Source of the DNA: JAXHTH01 sp034211115
Lineage (GTDB): Bacteria; Planctomycetota; Phycisphaerae; Phycisphaerales; SM1A02
Reading direction: 5' to 3'
DNA: 47,504 nucleotides
Assembly: GCA_034211115.1 (NCBI GenBank)
Contig: JAXHTH010000237.1
Coordinates: 1 to 47,504, forward strand
Position numbers and translations under genes: made by a program. The notes beneath the pieces were generated by a model. The model was not told the DNA's origin, searched no databases, and worked only from the letters and a program-made list of their open reading frames with translations. Of the stretch, positions 24,957 to 33,365 are shown piece by piece. Numbering within the stretch: position 1 is the stretch's first letter; the number at the start of each line of letters is the position of its first letter.

Positions 24957-25861
24957 CGACGCTCCAGACGACCAATCCGGCCGAGGCGATGCGATACTGC
25001 CGCGACCTCACGCGGCGTCGGGCGAAGAACTTCTACTACGGCCTCAAGCTGCTGCCCGAGCCGCAGCGCTCGGCGCTGTACGCCGTCTATGCCTGGATGC
25101 GCCGCGCCGACGATCTCGCCGACGGACCGCGCCGCGTCGACACCGAGCTCGCCCGCGCTCGCCTCGAGGACTTCCGCCGGGCGACGACGGCCGTGTTCGA
25201 CGGCGGTGGGATCGACGACGACCCGGTGCTCATTTCCCTGCGGGAGGTTGCGGACCGGTACCCGATCCGGCTCGAGCACTTCGAGGCCATGCTTGACGGA
25301 CAGCTTGATGACCTGATCCACCGCCGGTACGACACGTTCGACGAGCTGCGCGAGTACTGTTATCGCGTCGCGTCGACGGTGGGACTGATCTGCATCACCA
25401 TCTGGGGCTACGATGATGAGCACGCCGCAATGCTCGCGGTCGACCGAGGCATCGCGTTCCAGTTGACCAACGTGCTGCGCGACTTCGTCGAGGATGATGA
25501 CATCGGTCGGGTGTATCTGCCCGCGGAGGATTTCGCGCGCCACGGTCTGGATCCCGCGGCGTTGCGGCGCTGGGCGGACGAGCCGCGCTGCCGGCGCTTC
25601 GTGCTCGAACAGGTCGAGCGGGCCGAGTCGTTCTACCGGCGTTCGCAGCCGCTGGATGATCTCATCGATCGCGACTGCCTGCCCACGCTGTGGGCGATGA
25701 CCGCCATCTACCGCGGGCTGCTGGCGAAGATGAAGCGCGATCCGAGGCAGATCGTGAGCGGGCCGCGGATCCGGCTCACCGCGGCGCACAAGGGGCTGAT
25801 CGCCCTTCGCGCCCGCTGGCGCGCCCGGGCCGGGGCGCGAGGCGGGAGCGGGGGCCGGTGA
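24953..25861 (+). CDS. hpnD: Presqualene diphosphate synthase
   Basis: Condenses two farnesyl diphosphates to presqualene diphosphate. 302 residues with the N-terminal RRRAKNFYYGLKLLP typical of the family, the Asp-rich motifs in MRRADDLADG and TNVLRDFVEDDDIGRVYLP, and YRGLLAKMKRDP near the C-terminus. The start is GTG 24953, overlapping hpnC (GTGA); the stop overlaps the hpnE start in the same way. Three genes linked by GTGA junctions make a translationally coupled squalene operon. Confidence 0.94.
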   Translation: MTTLQTTNPAEAMRYCRDLTRRRAKNFYYGLKLLPEPQRSALYAVYAWMRRADDLADGPRRVDTELARARLEDFRRATTAVFDGGGIDDDPVLISLREVADRYPIRLEHFEAMLDGQLDDLIHRRYDTFDELREYCYRVASTVGLICITIWGYDDEHAAMLAVDRGIAFQLTNVLRDFVEDDDIGRVYLPAEDFARHGLDPAALRRWADEPRCRRFVLEQVERAESFYRRSQPLDDLIDRDCLPTLWAMTAIYRGLLAKMKRDPRQIVSGPRIRLTAAHKGLIALRARWRARAGARGGSGGR

Positions 25862-27258
25862 AGCGGCCGGTGGCCATCCTCGGCGGCGGTCTGGCGGGCA
25901 TCGCCGCCGCCCTCCGCCTCCTCGAGGCCGATTGCCGGCCCATCGTCATCGAGACCCGCAAGCGCCTCGGCGGGCGCGCCACCAGCTTCGCCGATCCCCG
26001 CACCGGGCTGCTGCTGGACAACTGCCAGCACGTGCTTCTGGGCTGCTGCACCAACCTCATCGATCTCTACGACCGCCTCGGCGTGCTCGATCTCATCCGG
26101 TGGCATCGCACGCTTCACTGGACGAAGGGCCGCGGGCTCATCGATCGGATGAAGGCGGGCCTGCTCCCCGCCCCGCTGCACCTGGCCGGTTCGTTCCGTC
26201 GCATGTCGATGTTCACGGCGGCCGAGAAACGCGCCATCGCCCGCGCCATGCGCCGCCTGATCCGCCTCGGCGCGCGGGGCCGACTCGAGTGGCGCGATCG
26301 CACGTTCGCCGACTTCCTCGTCGAGCAGGAACAGCCGGAATCCATCGTGCGCGGTTTCTGGAACACGATCATCGTCAGCGCGTGCAATCTCGATGTGCAT
26401 CGCGTCAGCGCCGCGACGGCGATGATGGTCTTCCAGGAGGGCTTTCTCGCCAACCGCTGGTCGTACACGATGGGCCTGTCCCTCGTCCCGCTGCTCGAGC
26501 TCTACGATCCGGCCGCGCGGATGATCGAGCAGGGCGGGGGCGAGATCCATCTCGGCACATCGGCGCGCGCGATCGGCTACGACGGCAGCCGAGTCACGGG
26601 CGTGGTGACCGAAGACGGCCTCATCGAAGCCGCCGCGGTCATCTCGGCCGTGCCCTTCGATCGCCTCGATGCGCTGGTGAGCGACGTCATGCGCGCCGCC
26701 GATCTTCGCCTCACGTGCCTCGATCGGTTCGAGGTCAGCCCGATTCTCGGCGTGCATCTGCTCTTCGAGCAGCGGGTCATGGAGCTGCCGCATCTTGTGC
26801 TCGTCGATCGCGGCGTGCACTGGCTGTTCAACAAGGGGCTCGATGAGGATGGCCGACAGCTCGTGCACGCGGTGGTCAGCGCGGCCGATGCATGGATGCC
26901 GCTTTCCGAGGATGAGATCGTCCGCCGCGTTGTAGAGGATGTACATCACGCGCTTCCGGGGGCGCGGGGGATGGCGCCGATCGCCGCCCGCGCGATCAGG
27001 GAGAGGCGCGCCACGTTCGCGCCCACGCCGGAGAGCGAGCAGTATCGGCCCGGCGCCGAGCCCGGATACGTCGGCATGGGCGGGGGCGGGATCCCCAACC
27101 TCTACCTCGCCGGCGACTGGTGCGACACCGGCTGGCCCGCGACGATGGAGAGCGCCGTGCGGAGTGGCTACGCGGCCGCCGCCGCCCTCACCGACAAAGG
27201 CGGGGTGATCGACGATGTCCCGCCGTCCTGGCTGGCGCGGAGGCTGGGGTTGAAGTGA
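25858..27258 (+). CDS. hpnE: Hydroxysqualene dehydroxylase (FAD)
   Basis: FAD-dependent amine-oxidase-fold enzyme that reduces hydroxysqualene to squalene, the substrate of hopanoid cyclases. 466 residues starting VKRPVAILGGGLAGIAA, with the Rossmann GGGLAG, the GGRATSF segment, NCQHVLLG and the C-terminal FAD block YLAGDWCDTGWPATMESAVRSG. The GTG at 25858 overlaps hpnD. No squalene-hopene cyclase (shc) lies in this window, so the end product, squalene or hopanoid, is open. Confidence 0.93.
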   Translation: MKRPVAILGGGLAGIAAALRLLEADCRPIVIETRKRLGGRATSFADPRTGLLLDNCQHVLLGCCTNLIDLYDRLGVLDLIRWHRTLHWTKGRGLIDRMKAGLLPAPLHLAGSFRRMSMFTAAEKRAIARAMRRLIRLGARGRLEWRDRTFADFLVEQEQPESIVRGFWNTIIVSACNLDVHRVSAATAMMVFQEGFLANRWSYTMGLSLVPLLELYDPAARMIEQGGGEIHLGTSARAIGYDGSRVTGVVTEDGLIEAAAVISAVPFDRLDALVSDVMRAADLRLTCLDRFEVSPILGVHLLFEQRVMELPHLVLVDRGVHWLFNKGLDEDGRQLVHAVVSAADAWMPLSEDEIVRRVVEDVHHALPGARGMAPIAARAIRERRATFAPTPESEQYRPGAEPGYVGMGGGGIPNLYLAGDWCDTGWPATMESAVRSGYAAAAALTDKGGVIDDVPPSWLARRLGLK

Positions 27259-27525
27259 GCGGGGGGGAGGCGTGATGGCATCATGGCATCAAGGCATCGA
27301 GGGTCCGGAGCGAGCCGCGGCGTCCCCGCCAGCCCCGCGAGCCGCGGCGTCCTCGCCAGCGGGTCGCCTTCGACGATCAAAAGGCCACCGCAGCACCAGC
27401 GATCCTTCCGGCACCGAGGTATCTTGATCAGGGATTGGGGAACTCTCGGTTCTGCCAGTGTCTCGTCCGTGATATCGTGTCAAGTCCGGCGCACGTGGCG
27501 CGGCAGTTCCAGAGGAGGCCCCGCG
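27259..27525. repeat. Intergenic with 22-bp direct repeat
   Basis: 267 bp after hpnE. A 22-bp sequence beginning CGAGCCGCGGCGTC occurs at 27311-27332 and again, with one mismatch, at 27338-27359. A short ATGGCATC iteration lies at 27273-27297. No gene is supported. A Shine-Dalgarno AGAGGAGG at 27511-27518 serves the next gene. Confidence 0.55.
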
Positions 27526-28101
27526 ATGTCGGATGAACAAGCGGCGATGCCGCCCGAACAGGACGAGGAACTGCGCCGGATCTGGGACCAGGCCGAGCAC
27601 TATCCCCCGGTGACGACCGCCGAGATCCGGCAAATGTGCAAAAGCCCATCGGCCGAGACGCGGCTTCTGGCGCTGCTGCTGATGCGGGGGGAGATGGGCG
27701 ATGGTGATCCCATCGACGAGTTCTTCGATTCGGCCCGGGATCTCATCGAGGATGAGAACAACAACTGTCGCTGGCAGGCGCTGATCGTGATCGGGTACTT
27801 CATTGACAGCCGGCCGGAGGATGTCTGGCGGATCATCGAGCAGTACGGCGTCAGCGACGATGACGACATGCGAACAGGCGTCGGGTGCGTTCTCCTTGAG
27901 CACCTCCTCGAGACCCACTTCGAGCGGTTCTTTCCTGCATTGCGCGAGATCATTCTGGCGGGATCGACCCAGATGACGCACACGCTCACTCTGTGCTACA
28001 TGCCGTATCCGAGGGAGCACCGGCGGATGATCAGGGAGCTGCTCACGCAGGTGGGAGAAGATCATCCGATGCTCCGCGAGGATCGGGACGAGAGCGGGTA
28101 G
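27526..28101 (+). CDS. Acidic HEAT-like hypothetical protein
   Basis: 191-residue soluble, strongly acidic protein, almost all helical. Repeated helix pairs (SAETRLLALLLMRGEM, CRWQALIVIGYFIDSRPEDVWRIIEQYG, MRTGVGCVLLEHLLETHFERFF) resemble HEAT or armadillo-type units that usually mediate protein contact. Related proteins are often annotated as hypothetical or immunity-like, but no toxin gene is beside it, so no function is proposed. The ATG at 27526 has an excellent Shine-Dalgarno 8 nt upstream. It appears monocistronic. Confidence 0.7.
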   Translation: MSDEQAAMPPEQDEELRRIWDQAEHYPPVTTAEIRQMCKSPSAETRLLALLLMRGEMGDGDPIDEFFDSARDLIEDENNNCRWQALIVIGYFIDSRPEDVWRIIEQYGVSDDDDMRTGVGCVLLEHLLETHFERFFPALREIILAGSTQMTHTLTLCYMPYPREHRRMIRELLTQVGEDHPMLREDRDESG

Positions 28102-28168
28102 CACTCGGTATGGCGTCCCCGGGACGGGAGTCGGAGGGGCTTTGCGGGCGTGAGCCGGCGGCGCGCGG

Positions 28169-28303
28169 TTAATGTTCGCGGCGCTCCAGCAGTTCCGGAA
28201 CGTTGATCACAAGCACGCGGCAGAGGACCGCAGCGAACAGCACCGCGAAGATCCCCAGTCCCTTGTCGGGATGAAAGATCAGAAACACCCCCGCGCCGCC
28301 CAT
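28169..28303 (-). CDS. Possible two-helix membrane microprotein
   Basis: The first ATG in the frame (28303) gives 44 residues ending ...PELLERREH. The frame stays open upstream to about 28390 and upstream residues (LIGVGCYILATLLMGG) complete a first hydrophobic helix; FAVLFAAVLCRVLVINV forms a second. The coding look therefore extends to about 28370, but no ATG, GTG or TTG is available there, so the true start may be CTG, or the gene may have decayed. It follows the prolyl oligopeptidase gene on the same strand and overlaps its end. Function unknown. Confidence 0.4.
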   Translation of the reverse strand: MGGAGVFLIFHPDKGLGIFAVLFAAVLCRVLVINVPELLERREH

Positions 28304-28367
28304 GAGCAGCGTGGCGAGGATGTAACACCCGACCCCGATCAGCCTGGTCCGCTGTGAGGAAACCGGC

Positions 28368-30467
28368 TCACCCTTCGTAGCGCATACCCGTCTGCCACAT
28401 CACGAAGATCCACCAGTCCGCCCGCTCGCGGATGCGCAGCGACAGCGGCTTGCCGAACCCGTGCCCGGCCGAGCGATCGACCCACAGCAGGATGGGATCC
28501 TCCTCGAAATCGTTGGCCGCCTTCGTCTGCATCGCCGCGACCATCTTCCGCGCGTGCAGTGGATGGACGCGGTTGTCGTTCTCCCCGGCGGTGAAGAGGA
28601 TGGCCGGGTATTCCTCGCCTTGTTCGATGTGGTGATAGGGCGAATACGCGTGCAGCCACTTGAACGCCTCGGGGTCTTCCGGGTCGCCGTACTCGGGCGT
28701 CCAGAACTGCGCCATGAGGAACTTGTGATAGCGGAGCATGTCCAGGAGGGGGACCTGCGAGACGACGGCGGCCCAGAGGTCGGGGCGCTGAATGGCGGCG
28801 ACGCCGGTGAGCAGCCCGCCGTTGGAGCCGCCGCGCACGGCCAGGTGTTCGCGCGAGGTATAGCCCTCGTCGATGAGATACTCGGCCGCGGCGTAGAGAT
28901 CGTCATACACGTTCTGCTTGTTCTTGAGCATGCCGGCCTGGTGCCAGGCCTCGCCGAACTCGCCCCCGCCGCGGAGGTTGACGATGGCGTAGACCCCGCC
29001 CGCCTCGAACCAGGGAAAGGCGGTGGCGTCGAACCACGGCGTGAGCGAGGCGTTGAACCCCCCGTAGCCGTAGAGCATCGTCGGGTTGTCGCCGCTCTTT
29101 CTCAGGCCCTTGCGATGGACGATGAACATGGGCACCCGCGTGCCGTCCTTCGATGTGCACCATTCCTGTTTCATGATGACGGTATCGGGATCGACCGGCA
29201 CTTCCGGCCGCGCCCACAGCGAGCGTTCGCCCGTCTCCAGATCGACACGGTAGATGCTGTTGGGCTCGTTGTAGCTGGCGAATGAGAAGTACGCCTCGGT
29301 GCGGTCGAAGTGCGTGGCGATTCCGGCCGAGCCGAGGCCGGGCAGCGCCAGTTCGCCCCGAGGTTCACCGTCCATCGTGAACCGCTGAAAGCGCGTGGTC
29401 GCGTTCTTCTGGTACGTCGCCACCAGCATGCCGCGGGCGTGGGAGACCCCGTTGAGCACGGCGTCCTCGCGCTCGGGGATGACCAGCTCCCAGTTCTCTC
29501 GCCCGGGATTGAGCAGGTCAACGGCGTAGAGCGCGCCGTTGGGCGCATCGAGCGTGGTGAAGAGATAGAGCGTGTCGCCGTGCACGATCTGCGGAAGGAA
29601 CCGCGCATCCATTCCCTCGGCGACGGGGACCGTCTCGAACTCGCCCGTGCGCCGCCACCGCGGCACGTCCACCACGTACACCTCCTGCCTGGACCATCCC
29701 TCGAAGTAGAAGACGATGATCCACCGTCCGTCGCGGCTCAGGTTCGCCTGGGGGATGCGCGACGGCTCCTCCTGCATGAGCAGCATCGGATCGTGGCGAT
29801 TGTGCCGGCCCAGTTCGTGATAGCGGAACGACCTGGAATAGGCGTCCTTCGGATCCTCGAGCTTGCCGTAGAGGAACCCCTTGCTGTCGGGCGACCACCC
29901 GCCGAACTCGACCTTTCCGGTGATCTCCTCGGACAGCCACCGGCGGCTCTCGACATCCATCACGTAGAGGACATCCATCTCGTCGCCGGCGTAGTAGAGA
30001 CTGAACGCGAGCAGGGAGCCCTCGTGATTGGGCTCGAACCAGCCCAGCGAGTAGAGGCCGCTCTCATCGAGCGTGTTGGGGTCGATCAATACCTGCGGCT
30101 CGCCGTCGTGTCCCTCGCGCAGGTAGAGGATGGGCTGATTCTCGTCGCCCTTGCGCTCGGTGTAGAAGTAGAGGTTGCCGCGCATCTTCGGCGCGCCGAC
30201 GCTGCCCACGCTCATGAGCTCGCCGAGCCGCTCCTCCAGCGCCTCGCGGCCGGGGAGATTGTCGAGGATGCTCCGGGTGTACGCGTTCTGCGCCGTCGTC
30301 CATTCCTTGACTTCTTCGCTCTCCGATTCGAGCGACTCCAGCCAGCGGTAGTTGTCGACGATCGTCACGCCGTGGACTTTTTCCTTGACCGGCTTGACCG
30401 GTGTGGAGGGCGGTCCGGCGAGGACCGAGGCGACGATCGACACGCTCAGAAACAGGTGGATCAGCAT
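28368..30467 (-). CDS. Prolyl oligopeptidase (S9A), exported
   Basis: Serine peptidase cutting after proline in short peptides. 699 residues: a signal peptide (1-18, MLIHLFLSVSIVASVLAG), a seven-bladed propeller gating domain, and an alpha/beta hydrolase domain. The catalytic triad is Ser in GGSNGG (about 548), Asp in GENDNRVHP (about 631) and His in SAGHGFGKP (about 669). LYGYGGFN and NLRGGGEFG are further S9A blocks. The start was chosen at the ATG before the signal peptide; the open frame continues 32 codons upstream with Arg/Pro-rich sequence. Expected in the periplasm or outside, scavenging peptides. Confidence 0.93.
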   Translation of the reverse strand: MLIHLFLSVSIVASVLAGPPSTPVKPVKEKVHGVTIVDNYRWLESLESESEEVKEWTTAQNAYTRSILDNLPGREALEERLGELMSVGSVGAPKMRGNLYFYTERKGDENQPILYLREGHDGEPQVLIDPNTLDESGLYSLGWFEPNHEGSLLAFSLYYAGDEMDVLYVMDVESRRWLSEEITGKVEFGGWSPDSKGFLYGKLEDPKDAYSRSFRYHELGRHNRHDPMLLMQEEPSRIPQANLSRDGRWIIVFYFEGWSRQEVYVVDVPRWRRTGEFETVPVAEGMDARFLPQIVHGDTLYLFTTLDAPNGALYAVDLLNPGRENWELVIPEREDAVLNGVSHARGMLVATYQKNATTRFQRFTMDGEPRGELALPGLGSAGIATHFDRTEAYFSFASYNEPNSIYRVDLETGERSLWARPEVPVDPDTVIMKQEWCTSKDGTRVPMFIVHRKGLRKSGDNPTMLYGYGGFNASLTPWFDATAFPWFEAGGVYAIVNLRGGGEFGEAWHQAGMLKNKQNVYDDLYAAAEYLIDEGYTSREHLAVRGGSNGGLLTGVAAIQRPDLWAAVVSQVPLLDMLRYHKFLMAQFWTPEYGDPEDPEAFKWLHAYSPYHHIEQGEEYPAILFTAGENDNRVHPLHARKMVAAMQTKAANDFEEDPILLWVDRSAGHGFGKPLSLRIRERADWWIFVMWQTGMRYEG

Positions 30468-30601
30468 CGGACGATTCTCCAGAGTCACGGGTCTCGCCGG
30501 CGGTGGGGACCACCGCCTCTGGCCTTTCCGGGGGGCCGGTCGATCATACCGCGAAGGCCGCACAGGGCTGCGGTCGGCGATTATTGTCGCGCTCCGTCCG
30601 C

Positions 30602-31414
30602 TCAGCCGACGATGTCCGGCAGGTCCTGCATGCCCTCGGTGAGATCACGGGGCCCGTTCTGTGTGATCATGACGTCCGCCTCGTAATGCACGCTCAGCGA
30701 GCCGTCGGCGGTGAAGATCGGCCACCGGCCGCGCTCCGTGCGGATGTCGGCGCTGCCGATGGCGATCATGGGCTCGACGGCGAGCAGCATGCCGGGCTTG
30801 AACGCCGTCCACGCGTCCGGCCACTCGTTGCGGCCGGCGGGGAGGACGTTGGAGACGAACGGCGGGCCGTGCAGCTTGCGCCCGTAGCCGTGCCCGCCCA
30901 GCCCGCGGACGAGATAGAAGCCGCACTCGACCTCCACGCACGTCTGGACGGCGCGGGCCCAGTCGATGAGGGGTCGGCCGGCCTGCATCGCCTCCAGCCC
31001 GCGCCGCAGCGACTCGCGCCCGCACTGCATGAGCCGCAACGTCTCGTCGGTGGCGTGCTCAATGGCGAAGGTCCACGCCGCATCGCCGATCCAGCCGTGA
31101 TGGACGACGCCGATGTCGATCGAGAAGACATCGCCCGCCTTCAGCGGCTGGCGGGTCATGTTGTGGGTGCCGTGCACGATGCAGTCGTTGGGTGACAGGC
31201 ACGAGTGGCTCGGATAAGGGGGATGGGCCGGGATCTTGTAGCGCAGGAACGCGCTGCGGCAATCCAGGTCGGCGAGGACGTCGGCGACGAACCGGTCGAT
31301 CTCCGCCAGGGTCAGCCCCGCCTGCAGGTACTCGGCCAGCCGCTCGTGCACCCGGACGACGCACGCGGCGGCGGCGGCGGCGCTGTCGATGTCCTGCTGA
31401 GCGGTGACGACCAT
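30602..31414 (-). CDS. map: Methionine aminopeptidase type I
   Basis: Removes the initiator methionine from nascent proteins. 270 residues of the pita-bread fold with the metal ligands in IDIGVVHHGWIGDAAW (two Asp), HGYGRKLH (His), AVEPMI (Glu) and HYEADVMI (Glu), plus the substrate-side His in HGTHN. The segment NDCIVHGTHNM corresponds to the usual NExVCHGIP with unusual residues, so it may be one of several map copies. Monocistronic on the minus strand, 134 bp before prolyl oligopeptidase. Confidence 0.94.
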   Translation of the reverse strand: MVVTAQQDIDSAAAAAACVVRVHERLAEYLQAGLTLAEIDRFVADVLADLDCRSAFLRYKIPAHPPYPSHSCLSPNDCIVHGTHNMTRQPLKAGDVFSIDIGVVHHGWIGDAAWTFAIEHATDETLRLMQCGRESLRRGLEAMQAGRPLIDWARAVQTCVEVECGFYLVRGLGGHGYGRKLHGPPFVSNVLPAGRNEWPDAWTAFKPGMLLAVEPMIAIGSADIRTERGRWPIFTADGSLSVHYEADVMITQNGPRDLTEGMQDLPDIVG

Positions 31415-31626
31415 CGCCGGATCGTAGGATCCTCAACGCCGCCGTCAACTCCCCCGGAAGGGCCTCGCCGGACATGGCCTCGGTCGAACCCGCTCGCACC
31501 GATCCCCGCACATGTCCCTCGGTCGCGTCGCCGCTTGCGGCGTAGCACGCGCCGGCCGGCGCCACGGTCCGACGCCTCTCCGCCGGTCAAGAGGCGCATC
31601 GTTCCTCTCACCACCGCGCCATCCGA

Positions 31627-31632
31627 TACAAT
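31627..31632 (+). promoter_or_regulatory. -10 element TACAAT giving a leaderless start
   Basis: TACAAT ends 6 nt before the ATG at 31639, so the expected transcription start falls at or next to the start codon. No Shine-Dalgarno is present, consistent with a leaderless mRNA. No good -35. Confidence 0.4.
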
Positions 31633-31638
31633 GCCCCC

Positions 31639-32358
31639 ATGAAACGCCGGGTGCTCACCATCCTCCTCTTCGTCCTCTTCGGCGCGATCGTGAACGTCGC
31701 CATCGCGTGGGGGTGTGCGCTCTGGTCCATTCCGGCCGACGAGTACACGCCGGCCGATTTCGCCTTCCCCGATCTTCCGCCCGATGAGGTCGCGGCGTTT
31801 GTCCCGGAGACCTGGCTTGTGCCCTCAGGTGATGATGTATGGATCGGCATGCAGCACTTCACAGCCCGCGCCTTCGGTCTGCATACAACAGCGTTCGGAG
31901 TCACTGAGAACTACCCGGGCTACCATCCGCCCATCGCGGACCGCAACGTGTATGTGCACTCCGCTGGTCTTCCGTGCCTGGCGATGCGATGCGCCGGCTA
32001 TCGCGGCCCCACGGAGAAGCCGGTGGACTGGGAGGGCGGCGTGGCCACCCCGGAGATCCTGAAGCCGCGCCGGGTCAGTTTCTCCACGTTCTTCGATCCC
32101 TACGACTGCCCGTTGCCGCTCACGCCGATCTGGCCCGGCTTCCTCATCAACACGCTCTTCTGGGCCATCATCCTCTGGCTGCTCATCCCCGGCCCGTTCG
32201 TGTTGCGCCGGCTGATCCGCCGCAGGCGCGGGCGCTGCCCGAAATGCGGTTACGATCTGCGCGGCGATCTCGAGCGAGGGTGTTCCGAATGCGGGTGGGG
32301 GCGTGGCGCGGCATCGAACGCACCCGGGGCCGAGGACGGCCCGGCTTGCGCGCTGTAA
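31639..32358 (+). CDS. Membrane protein with C-terminal CPxCGYDLRG zinc ribbon
   Basis: 239 residues: an N-terminal signal-like helix (5-28), an extracytoplasmic domain of about 130 residues, a second helix (about 166-188), an Arg-rich stop (RRLIRRRRGR) and a cytoplasmic zinc ribbon. The zinc ribbon cysteines are C200-x2-C203 and C215-x2-C218 within CPKCGYDLRGD and CSECGWG. This C-terminal tag is, to my knowledge, recurrent in planctomycete (especially Phycisphaerae) membrane proteins of unknown role. The extracytoplasmic domain shows no recognisable fold. Start supported by the signal helix and a -10 immediately upstream. Confidence 0.72.
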   Translation: MKRRVLTILLFVLFGAIVNVAIAWGCALWSIPADEYTPADFAFPDLPPDEVAAFVPETWLVPSGDDVWIGMQHFTARAFGLHTTAFGVTENYPGYHPPIADRNVYVHSAGLPCLAMRCAGYRGPTEKPVDWEGGVATPEILKPRRVSFSTFFDPYDCPLPLTPIWPGFLINTLFWAIILWLLIPGPFVLRRLIRRRRGRCPKCGYDLRGDLERGCSECGWGRGAASNAPGAEDGPACAL

Positions 32359-32509
32359 ACCGATCGCGCACGGCGTGTTCTTGAGCGATTTCCAGCGAGC
32401 CGGCTCGTCCTCGAGCCCGGGTGCCCACGGAAAACCTGTCGTCTTCACGGCGCGGATGACTGATGAAGCACGCGCGCGGGATCATTGGCGGCAGAAGATC
32501 GTTCCGCGA

Positions 32510-33325
32510 TTATGTTCGCGCCGCGGCCGGTTCGGCCGGGTTGCCCGTCGGCTGTTGCAACTCCTCGGCGATCATGTCCGCCAAGCGCTGGCCGGAGAGG
32601 AGCATCCCGCCGAAGATGGGTCCCATCCGCGGGCCGGCGTAGGCGGCGCAGACCGCCATGCCGCAGATCCACAGGCCGGGAAACACTTCGCCGGCCCGCT
32701 CGACGACGAACCGCTCACCCTCGACGGCGTTCATCGGCCCGTCGCCCAGCCGCCGGGCGATGACGGGTTCATCGAGCAGCCCGCGCCGCTGGAGCAGCGC
32801 GAGCAGGACCGTCTCGTGGCCGGTCGCGTCGACCACCGCCTTCGCCATGAGCGTCATCGGATCGACGGGCAGGGGAGTCGGTCCCAGCGTGCGGTTCACC
32901 ACCACGCCGTTGACCTTTCCCTCGTCGATGCACACATCCTCGACGGTCATCATGTTGAGGATGGTCGCGCCGCTGCGCACGGCATTGACGGCCAGGGCGG
33001 AGGCAAGCTCCATCGCATCGACGGTGTAGAGCCCTTCGCCGACTTCGACGCGGCGCATGGCGAGCATGTCGAGGATCGGCAGCGCTTCTTCCTGGATGGC
33101 GACCTCGTTCATGCACATCGCGCCGCCCCACACGCCCCCGCCGGGCGTGAGGCGTTTCTCGACGACGACGGCGTTGAAGCCGCGCTGAGCGAGCAGGCCC
33201 GCGGCGAGCAGGCCCGACGGGCCGGCCCCGACGATCGCGACGTCGCCGATCAGGTGCCGGCTGACCTTGCGGTGATAGGACTCGAGAATGGCCTTGGAGA
33301 TCCGTGCCTCGTCGAAGTGGGTCAT
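32510..33325 (-). CDS. thi4: Thi4-type thiazole synthase (ADP-thiazole)
   Basis: Makes the thiazole moiety of thiamine from NAD and glycine. 271 residues with a Rossmann GAGPSG (33-38), an EKRLTPGGGVWGG block, and the C-terminal GMAVCAAYAGPRMGPIFGGML. Eukaryotic members donate sulfur from an active-site Cys and archaeal/bacterial ones use sulfide with His at that place. Here the aligned segment reads LPVDPMT with Pro153 where Cys or His is expected. It is thus predicted to be a non-suicidal, sulfide-using enzyme or to have a changed activity. The start is ATG 33325, with GGAAG 8 nt upstream. It follows the MBL gene by 40 bp, likely co-transcribed. Confidence 0.88.
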   Translation of the reverse strand: MTHFDEARISKAILESYHRKVSRHLIGDVAIVGAGPSGLLAAGLLAQRGFNAVVVEKRLTPGGGVWGGAMCMNEVAIQEEALPILDMLAMRRVEVGEGLYTVDAMELASALAVNAVRSGATILNMMTVEDVCIDEGKVNGVVVNRTLGPTPLPVDPMTLMAKAVVDATGHETVLLALLQRRGLLDEPVIARRLGDGPMNAVEGERFVVERAGEVFPGLWICGMAVCAAYAGPRMGPIFGGMLLSGQRLADMIAEELQQPTGNPAEPAAART

Positions 33326-33365
33326 GTTCGCTTCTTCCGTGACTGATGCGGGATGGGGGTCGGGT

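Noticed and set aside
27311..27359. 22-bp direct repeats as attachment sites of an integrated element
   Set aside because: They are 5 bp apart with nothing between, and no integrase or tRNA is near; a local duplication is the simpler reading.
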